Below are positions 7,153 to 11,338 of a stretch of 11,338 nucleotides of DNA, one piece after another. This DNA is from Bacteroidales bacterium (lineage in GTDB: Bacteria; Bacteroidota; Bacteroidia; Bacteroidales; Porphyromonadaceae), in the NCBI GenBank assembly GCA_004555765.1, contig SFHG01000060.1, positions 1 through 11,338 on the forward strand, written 5' to 3'. The notes under the pieces are model-generated. The model worked only from the letters and a program-made list of their open reading frames with translations. It ran no database searches and was not told where the DNA came from. Numbering within the stretch: the stretch's first letter is position 1; every line of letters begins with the position of its first letter. The position numbers and the translations under genes are program-made.

Positions 7153-7923
7153 CTACGCTCCCTGATACCACTCCTTAAATTCTTTGTTCTTCGCTTTGCT
7201 GACTATGACCTTCTCAGGAGTTTCTATGGCGAGTGTCACCGTCAGCTTACCTCCGAACCAGACCGACATACTCTGTATGGCACTATGTGCCACGATGTAC
7301 TGTCTATTGGCTCTAAAGAAGCGCTTAGGATTGAGCTCTTGGATAATCTTGTCCAATGAGAGGTCGACAAAATACTCTTTCTTGTCAGTCGTTACCACGA
7401 CGGAAGCTTTGCTCTCCGAGCGTATATAGGCGATCTTGCTTACGGATATAGGAATCAGCTTATCGCCCCAAGGGATTAGGAAGTGACTCTTGTAGCTCAG
7501 CTGCGACTCATTGAGTGCCTGCATCATCTTAGCCATCAGAGCTTGGTTGTCCACCTTCTGCTCACTGCGTCCGAATCGCTTCACTTTGTCGAGAGCTCTC
7601 CGGAGATCTGTCTGCTTGATAGGCTTCAGGAGGTAGTCGATACTATTGACCTCAAACGCCTTCAGCGCATACTCCTCATAAGCAGTGGTGAAGATGATCG
7701 GACAGAAGACCTCGATCCGCTCAAAGAGTGAAAACACCGGCCCATCTGCCAGGTGAATATCCATAAAGGCCAGATCGGGCTCCGGATGACTACCGAACCA
7801 CTCGACACACTCAGATACACTCTGGAGTATGGTCAGCACCTCTATGCCGGGGTCTATCTCAGTAAGTAGTGCTTGCAACCCTGTGGCGGTAAAGTACTCA
7901 TCCTCTACGATTATTACTCTCAT
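7153..7923 (-). CDS. LytTR-family response regulator
   Basis: A 256-residue cytoplasmic transcription regulator. Residues 1-118 are a receiver domain: acidic pocket E7/D8 (VIIVEDE), phospho-acceptor D55 (LAFMDIHL), switch threonines T79/T80 (FTTAYEEYA) and K100 (DYLLKPI). Residues 147-255 are a LytTR DNA-binding domain with the typical SKIAYIRSESKASVV strand pair and KRFFRANRQYIV. All key receiver residues are present. The start codon overlaps the kinase stop codon (ATGA), the usual coupling in LytS/LytR pairs. Because the efflux genes follow in the same direction after 45 bp, they are the most likely targets; that is inferred from context. Confidence 0.94.
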   Translation of the reverse strand: MRVIIVEDEYFTATGLQALLTEIDPGIEVLTILQSVSECVEWFGSHPEPDLAFMDIHLADGPVFSLFERIEVFCPIIFTTAYEEYALKAFEVNSIDYLLKPIKQTDLRRALDKVKRFGRSEQKVDNQALMAKMMQALNESQLSYKSHFLIPWGDKLIPISVSKIAYIRSESKASVVVTTDKKEYFVDLSLDKIIQELNPKRFFRANRQYIVAHSAIQSMSVWFGGKLTVTLAIETPEKVIVSKAKNKEFKEWYQGA

Positions 7924-9047
7924 ATCAGTGATTTGGCTTTGGGTTCGACTTCTTCTAAGCTCTTGATCAATGGCAGCGAGACCGTAAAGTGACCCTCCTT
8001 GGAGACGATATCTATATCCTTCCCGAAGAGCATACGATACTGCTCCATCAGATTATCCAGTCCCACCCCCGTGCTCCCCGACTTGCTATCCTCTCGTAGC
8101 TGGATCCGGTTATCCACCACGACCTGATGCCCTTCGGTACTGATACGAATAGTCAGAGGCACCCTGGCACTAACTATGTTGTGCTTGATCGCATTCTCCA
8201 CCAAGATCTGCACTCCTGATGGTATAACATAGTAGTCCAGACACTTATCATCTATATTCCACTCCACTCGGAGACCGTCGAAATAGCGGACACACATCAA
8301 GTAAAGGTAGGATCGGACAAAATCCATTTCATCCGACAGACGTACCACTACTTTGTCTCGCATCGTGTGTCTAAAAACCGTCGCCAGCTCCTGCACATAC
8401 GCTTTAGCTCGCTCGTCATCTCTACCGATTAGCCCGTTGAGTGTATTAAGGCAGTTAAAGAGGAAGTGTGGATCTGTCTGATTCTTCAGTGCCGTGTACC
8501 TATTCTGCAGATTCTCAAAATCCAGCTCCTGCATACTGACCACCGCCAAGTGATTTTGCTTCATCAAGTAGATGGTTATGGTAAAGAGAAAGGTCACCAC
8601 CAGGATTACCAGATCCTTGACATACTGCATCGCGGCATACGCATGATAGCTAAAGAGATCTTCAAACCACCAGCGTTGCAGCCGGGATAAGTAAGGTGAG
8701 ATCAAGATTACCCCCACGAGTAGTCCCAGCAAAATCAGCCAAAGCTGGTACTGGCGTATCTCATACCTATTGATCGCCCATGACTGAATGCTGAGCAGCA
8801 AATAGAAGAAGACCATATTGACCAGTAGCGAAGCAAACGAATTCACCGACAGAATAGCTCCTATGTCAATCTTTCGATCCGTATCCACCAAACTGTAGTA
8901 GTAGATCGATGAAGACAGCATCACAAACGCCAGCAAGAAGCTGCTGATAAGCGTAGCCAGTAGCACGCTCTTTCTCTCATTGCTTAGCAATATGAAGCCC
9001 TTGCCTTGTCGCCGCCTCAGGCGGTCAGTTATGATGCGTCTCGTCAT
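7920..9047 (-). CDS. Sensor histidine kinase, LytS/YehU type
   Basis: A 375-residue inner-membrane kinase that should phosphorylate the overlapping regulator. The N-terminal half has about four membrane helices (near 27-51, 66-90, 101-118 and 145-162) with short loops and no large periplasmic or PAS domain, so the signal is probably sensed in or at the membrane. A linker helix leads to the His_kinase domain: phospho-acceptor H194 in QTDPHFLFNCLN, N-box N285 in VQILVENAIKHN and G-box GVGLDNL (327-333), as in this atypical kinase family. ATG at 9047 follows a purine-rich AAAGAAAGAG. A weak -7-like TACCTTAG (9124-9117) might be its promoter, but it deviates from TAnnTTTG and has no clear -33 partner. 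Confidence 0.93.
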   Translation of the reverse strand: MTRRIITDRLRRRQGKGFILLSNERKSVLLATLISSFLLAFVMLSSSIYYYSLVDTDRKIDIGAILSVNSFASLLVNMVFFYLLLSIQSWAINRYEIRQYQLWLILLGLLVGVILISPYLSRLQRWWFEDLFSYHAYAAMQYVKDLVILVVTFLFTITIYLMKQNHLAVVSMQELDFENLQNRYTALKNQTDPHFLFNCLNTLNGLIGRDDERAKAYVQELATVFRHTMRDKVVVRLSDEMDFVRSYLYLMCVRYFDGLRVEWNIDDKCLDYYVIPSGVQILVENAIKHNIVSARVPLTIRISTEGHQVVVDNRIQLREDSKSGSTGVGLDNLMEQYRMLFGKDIDIVSKEGHFTVSLPLIKSLEEVEPKAKSLI

Positions 9048-9129
9048 ATATCTACTCTTTCTTTCTTTAATAGGTACCTCTCGTAATAAGGAGACTACCC
9101 GTGAAGTATGCGTGCACTAAGGTAGCAAG

Positions 9130-9180
9130 AAAAAGCGAACCCTATATCCCTCTCCATTTACGGAGAAGAAGATAGGGTTC
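9130..9180 (-). terminator. Hairpin terminator after the beta-barrel gene
   Basis: GAACCCTAT (9137-9145) pairs with ATAGGGTTC (9172-9180), with an inner TCTCC/GGAGA stem (9151-9166). On the minus strand it is followed by GC and five Ts (9134-9130). The plus-strand side also has a T-run (TAATTTTTT), so it may act in both directions. It lies 16 bp past the stop codon of the outer-membrane protein gene and separates that gene from the kinase operon. Confidence 0.8.
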
Positions 9181-9196
9181 TAATTTTTTCCTTTCC

Positions 9197-9904
9197 TTAG
9201 AAGCGATACCCCAACCCTACAGTGAAGACACTGGTATTTGCCTTGTATGAGTCATCCTTAAGAGTGGTGCCAAACTTAGAGACGACACCATTTACAGACG
9301 ACTTGAGATCATCGACCTGGTTGATGAAGCCATACTTGTAGCCGGCATTGATCTGGATTCCGTTGGCAAACTCATAACCTAATTGGCAAGCGACACCTAC
9401 ATCCCATCTCTGGAGGGCAGACTTGTCGTTGTGCTGCTCATACAGATCTATCGGGTCAAACTTTACGAGACCAAACTCTATCTCATCAGTCTTTGCCGAG
9501 AAGCCTACACCAAAGTAAGGACCTACACCTCCGTAAAGCTGTCCATTGCCGAGCTCTACCTTACCCAATGCGTAGACAGGGATCTGCATACCCCATTGGT
9601 TGATCTTATTCTCGACAGAGACAGAACCGGCCTCTGCCTTGACACCGGCACCTCTGTAGTAGAACTCCAGTTCGGGCTGGATAGCGAAGTTCGGGTGGAG
9701 ATTGATCCTCATGAATCCTCCGAAGTCAGCTCCAGGCTTGACCTCACTCTTGAGGATGCTGAAGTCATCACTCAGGATCAGACTGGAACAGTTGACACCG
9801 GCCTTGACACCATAGTCGAGTGAGGCGGGAGTCTGTGCCACAGCTGAGACAGCTGTCATACCCATAAGGGCAGTTGCTACGATAGCGATGATGTTACGTT
9901 TCAT
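9197..9904 (-). CDS. Outer-membrane beta-barrel (porin-like) protein
   Basis: A 235-residue exported protein with a clear signal peptide: MKRN, a hydrophobic core, then AVA-Q with likely cleavage after residue 23. The mature part opens with LDYGVKAGVNCSSL and contains alternating amphipathic strands such as GADFGGFMRINLHPNFAIQ and GQLYGGVGPYFGVGFSAK. It ends in VFTVGLGYRF, with the terminal Phe typical of BamA-inserted barrels. This fits the small outer-membrane beta-barrel family common in Bacteroidetes (OMP_b-brl_2 / PorT-like group), probably eight strands. The exact function is unknown; candidates are a structural protein, a small porin or an adhesin. Own promoter and terminator indicate a single-gene transcript. 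Start at 9904 is preceded by the purine-rich AGAAGAAAG. Confidence 0.88.
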   Translation of the reverse strand: MKRNIIAIVATALMGMTAVSAVAQTPASLDYGVKAGVNCSSLILSDDFSILKSEVKPGADFGGFMRINLHPNFAIQPELEFYYRGAGVKAEAGSVSVENKINQWGMQIPVYALGKVELGNGQLYGGVGPYFGVGFSAKTDEIEFGLVKFDPIDLYEQHNDKSALQRWDVGVACQLGYEFANGIQINAGYKYGFINQVDDLKSSVNGVVSKFGTTLKDDSYKANTSVFTVGLGYRF

Positions 9905-9992
9905 ACTTTCTTCTGTTTGTTTCGTTAGACTTATACGTTTCTACTCCTGTCGTGTGATCTATCTGTTCGCAGTAGACCAACCGACTCTGTCG

Positions 9993-10024
9993 CAAAGGTA
10001 TAAAGACCCAAACGACACCACAAC
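9993..10024 (-). promoter_or_regulatory. Bacteroidetes-type promoter of the beta-barrel gene
   Basis: On the minus strand GTTG (10024-10021) is followed after 20 nt by TACCTTTG (10000-9993). This is an exact match to the -7 consensus TAnnTTTG and a close match to the TTTG -33 box at the usual spacing. It predicts a 5' leader of about 80 nt before the ATG at 9904. Confidence 0.7.
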
Positions 10025-10202
10025 CATTTGTGCCCCGAAATGCACACAGCAATGACCGAAACGACTGAAACGCTTACCGAGTCACTATGGTGCATTCTTG
10101 AGCTAAGTGCAACGGGAGGGGATCAAAGTTTAAGTAAGGAAATCGGTGGCGGGAGGTGTCGCTTCCGAGGATTGTAGAAAGCACATACCCGGAACAGCAT
10201 CG

Positions 10203-10245
10203 AAGCAATGGCATTCAATCTTTACCGAATGCCAAGCCATTGCTT
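10203..10245. repeat. Long inverted repeat with alternative pairing
   Basis: AAGCAATGGC (10203-10212) pairs with GCCATTGCTT (10236-10245), continued by ATTC/GAAT after a 5-nt bulge. An overlapping GGCATTC/GAATGCC stem competes for the same GGC, so two folds are possible. There is no adjoining T-tract and I know no function for it. Confidence 0.6.
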
Positions 10246-10277
10246 AGAAGAGCAGTAAAAAGCATCGGTTTCGATCT

Positions 10278-10327
10278 AAAAGAGAGTCGGAAAGCCCTGT
10301 TGTTTTGGACGTTCCCGACTCTCTTTT
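10278..10327 (-). terminator. Perfect 13-bp hairpin, terminator-like, after 5S remnant A
   Basis: AAAAGAGAGTCGG (10278-10290) is exactly complementary to 10315-10327, with a 24-nt loop. On the minus strand the stem ends in CTCTTTT, so a U-run follows the GC-rich part; the plus strand has the same property. It sits 61 bp beyond the left 5S remnant when read leftward, in the place of an rRNA-operon terminator. Whether it is active is unknown. Confidence 0.6.
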
Positions 10328-10388
10328 CTGTCATTTTGGGCCTCTCTCTTTTCCTCAGTCCCCAAAGCCCATCTCTCGCAAAGGTCTC

Positions 10389-10444
10389 ACAAGCGTAATA
10401 GTACTATCGGCGCCAAAGATAGGCATGCCGGGCTTAACTGCTCT
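10389..10444 (-). pseudogene. 5S rRNA 3'-part remnant, copy A
   Basis: Read on the minus strand this shows AGAGCAGTTAAGCCCGG, then GGCGCCGATAGTACT, then ATTACGCTTGT. These correspond in order to the conserved middle and 3' blocks of bacterial 5S rRNA (GTTAAGCCC and GCCGATGGTACT). The 5' part of the gene is absent, replaced by A/G-rich repeats, and the expected 3' end (GTAGGTNGCCGCC) is also lost. GATGG has decayed to GATAG. It matches copy B at 65 of 68 positions over 10389-10456. It cannot fold as a full 5S rRNA because helix I and the 5' side of helices II and III are missing. The identification rests on my memory of 5S consensus, not on a search. Confidence 0.62.
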
Positions 10445-10456
10445 ATACCTCCACCT
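10389..10456. repeat. 68-bp direct repeat, copy A (contains 5S remnant)
   Basis: This segment recurs at 11083-11150 with only three substitutions. The match ends sharply on the left, where copy A continues into unrelated DNA. On the right both copies run into similar C/T-rich sequence. It defines the head of a ~700-bp higher-order repeat. Confidence 0.92.
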
Positions 10457-10650
10457 ACTACACTCCGTCCTCTACCACCCACTACACGCTGTTATCTACA
10501 CTCTGTCCACTGTCTTGCAATCTCCCGCACTACTACCCTCCGTCCCCTACACTACTATCTTCTGTCATCTACCACCCACTACCCTCTGTCATCTACATTC
10601 TGTCATACTACTACCTTCAATCTACCCTCAATCTTCTGTCGTCCATCTTC

Positions 10651-10723
10651 ACTCCTGCACTCTACCAACTCCTGCACTCTACCACTCCTACACTCTACCA
10701 CTCCTGCACTCTACCACTCCGCT
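10651..10723 (+). repeat. 16-bp tandem repeat, four copies and a partial
   Basis: The unit ACTCCTGCACTCTACC starts at 10651, 10668, 10684 and 10700, with a diverging partial at 10716. Period is 16-17 bp and one copy reads TA for TG. The corresponding place in the right-hand unit (from 11274) has only one full copy and a partial, so copy number differs between the two higher-order units. Confidence 0.88.
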
Positions 10724-10945
10724 ACTCCACTTCCTCTCCATTCCACCACGGCAAACCCACTTCCCTCTTCCACCACGCTACTACTCCGCCACTCCACTTC
10801 CTCTCCATTCCACCACGGCAAACCCCCACTTCCCTCTTCCACCACGCTACCACTCTACTACTCCACCACTCCACTTCCTCTCCATTCCACCTCGGCAAAC
10901 CCACTTCCCTCTTCCACCACTCTACCACTCCGCCACTCCACTTCC
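10724..10945 (+). repeat. 67-77-bp minisatellite, three copies and a partial
   Basis: The unit begins ACTCCACTTCCTCTCCATTCC, followed by CACC(A/T)CGGCAAACCC and then CACTTCCCTCTTCCACCAC. Starts are at 10724, 10791 and 10868, with a truncated copy at 10935, giving periods of 67, 77 and 67 bp. The longer second unit has extra C residues and an additional CACTCTACTA. The copies differ by few substitutions, suggesting recent expansion. Confidence 0.88.
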
Positions 10946-10967
10946 ACCACTTCCACCACTCCTCCAC

Positions 10968-11056
10968 GGGAAAAAGAAAGGAAGGAAGAAAGGAAGGAGA
11001 AAGAAGAAAGAAAGAGACCGAAGCTAAGAGATTTGTCTCTCTTAACTCCGGTCTCT
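10968..11056 (-). terminator. rRNA-operon-like terminator with long T/C-rich tail after 5S remnant B
   Basis: On the minus strand AGAGACCG (11056-11049) pairs with CGGTCTCT (11020-11013), enclosing a second stem TAAGAGA/TCTCTTA (11044-11038 with 11031-11025). The stem is followed by TTTCTTTCTTC and a further ~35 nt of T/C only. It starts 6 bp after the 3' end of 5S remnant B, exactly where a genuine rrn terminator would be. Confidence 0.7.
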
Positions 11057-11061
11057 CCTCT

Positions 11062-11138
11062 AAGTGGCGGCTACCTACTCCTACAAGCGTAATAGTACCA
11101 TCGGCGCCAAAGATAGGCAAGCCGGGCTTAACTGCTCT
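11062..11138 (-). rRNA. 5S rRNA, 3' part only (truncated), copy B
   Basis: Read on the minus strand three conserved 5S blocks occur in order: AGAGCAGTTAAGCCCGG, GGCGCCGATGGTACT and, after ATTACGCTTGT, AGGAGTAGGTAGCCGCC, followed by a terminator hairpin. This is the expected 3' two-thirds of a 5S rRNA (about 77 of ~110-120 nt). The 5' part, including the strand that would pair with TAGCCGCC in helix I and the CCATTCCGAAC region, is absent. Instead the sequence upstream is A/G-rich repeat DNA that shows no complement to the 3' end. GATGGTACT is canonical here, so this copy is less decayed than copy A. The spacing between the first two blocks seems about ten bases longer than in typical 5S. It is probably nonfunctional; the identification comes from recognising consensus blocks. 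Confidence 0.62.
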
Positions 11139-11150
11139 ACACCTCCACCT
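11083..11150. repeat. 68-bp direct repeat, copy B
   Basis: The second copy of 10389-10456 lies 694 bp to the right, with 65 of 68 positions identical. The three differences are T/C, T/A and T/C. It covers most of 5S remnant B and continues on the right into C/T-rich DNA like that after copy A. Confidence 0.92.
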
Positions 11151-11338
11151 CTACCATCTGTCATCTACACTCTGTTCTACTACCCTCCGTCCTCTACCCT
11201 ACTATCTTCTGTCATCTACATTCTGTCATACTACTACCTTCAATCTACCCTCAATCTTCTGTCGTCTATCTCCACTCCTACACTCTACCACTCCTCCACT
11301 CTCCTCTTCCTCCTCTTCCAACACTCCTCCACGGCAAG
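11151..11338. repeat. C/T-rich tract of the second higher-order unit, cut by window edge
   Basis: This is similar to 10457-10967 but shorter at the start: the shared 58-bp block (11208-11265) is offset by 623 rather than 694 bp, so about 70 bp present in the first unit is missing here. It ends in CACTCCTCCACGGCAAG, close to the CACGGCAAA of the 67-bp minisatellite, so the array probably continues beyond the window. No gene is seen. Confidence 0.85.

Larger units (their letters stand above)
10025..10388. other. Gene-free spacer with two strong hairpins
   Basis: I find no convincing gene here. The stretch lies upstream of the beta-barrel gene and contains two large inverted repeats (10203-10245 and 10278-10327, listed separately) and a small one, ATCG-GTTT-CGAT (10264-10275). 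The one medium-length plus-strand frame (10156-10398) runs straight through both hairpins and shows no family features. Confidence 0.5.
10457..10967. repeat. C/T-rich (G-poor) low-complexity tandem-repeat tract
   Basis: About 510 bp made almost only of C, T and A on the plus strand, built from words such as CTACCACTCC, CTGTCATCTAC and CCACTTCC. It contains the 16-bp and 67-77-bp tandem arrays listed separately. A 58-bp block at 10585-10642 recurs exactly at 11208-11265. Frames through it (240 aa on plus, 132 aa on minus) are pure repeat translations with no credible start context, so I call no gene. Confidence 0.9.

Noticed and set aside
10156..10398. 80-residue plus-strand frame with a hydrophobic segment
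   Set aside because: It spans two strong hairpins, has no homologue I recognise, and ends inside the 5S-like repeat.
10305..11027. 240-residue plus-strand frame, rich in His, Pro, Leu and Thr
   Set aside because: It is the translation of C/T-rich tandem repeats, ends in a Lys/Arg run from the purine block, and has no family features. It also runs antisense to the proposed terminator.
10722..11120. 132-residue minus-strand frame rich in Trp, Glu and Gly
   Set aside because: It starts with TTG inside the 5S-like segment, passes through the terminator and continues into the minisatellite. The apparent WKREVG repeats are the repeat DNA in translation.
10380..11338. Insertion sequence or integrated element as the cause of the long direct repeats
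   Set aside because: There is no transposase or integrase frame, and no terminal inverted repeats bounding the unit.

Overview
The window looks like a chromosomal segment from a Bacteroidales bacterium, most likely Porphyromonas or a close relative. Three things point there: a LytS/LytTR-type two-component pair, an efflux operon that ends in a small PII-like protein, and a Bacteroidetes-type promoter (TAnnTTTG -7 box) in front of a beta-barrel outer-membrane protein gene. As I recall, P. gingivalis has the same TolC / adaptor / RND / small-protein order. Base composition is roughly balanced. Almost all recognisable genes are on the minus strand.

The core (9047 down to 1112, minus strand) is a compact six-gene locus. 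It encodes a membrane sensor histidine kinase, a LytTR response regulator (ATGA overlap with the kinase), a TolC-type outer-membrane channel, a lipoprotein membrane-fusion adaptor, an RND inner-membrane pump and a 116-residue PII-like protein. The gaps are about -4, 45, 10, 4 and 3 bp, so co-transcription is likely. A good intrinsic terminator lies 26 bp past the last stop codon, followed by a second perfect 15-bp hairpin. The kinase and regulator probably control the tripartite pump, and the PII-like protein may sense its state or substrate in the cytoplasm.

Upstream is a separate gene (9904-9197, minus) for a small outer-membrane beta-barrel protein. It has its own promoter and a hairpin terminator that insulates it from the kinase gene.

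The two flanks hold no convincing complete gene, but both are structured. On the left (about 300-860) is a dense cluster of short perfect palindromes with 3-4 nt loops, including a ~45-bp unit present twice and reverse-complement copies of the same palindromes. At the extreme left edge a minus-strand reading frame preceded by a possible promoter may be the start of the next gene.

The right flank (10380-11338) is the strangest part. Read on the minus strand, it holds two copies of the 3' part of a 5S rRNA gene, about 694 bp apart, each followed by a terminator-like hairpin. In both, the 5' part of the 5S gene is replaced by G/A-rich (C/T-rich on plus) low-complexity DNA containing nested 16-bp and 67-77-bp tandem repeats. 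The second copy runs off the right edge, so the ~700-bp higher-order unit may continue, and an rRNA operon may lie or once have lain to the right.
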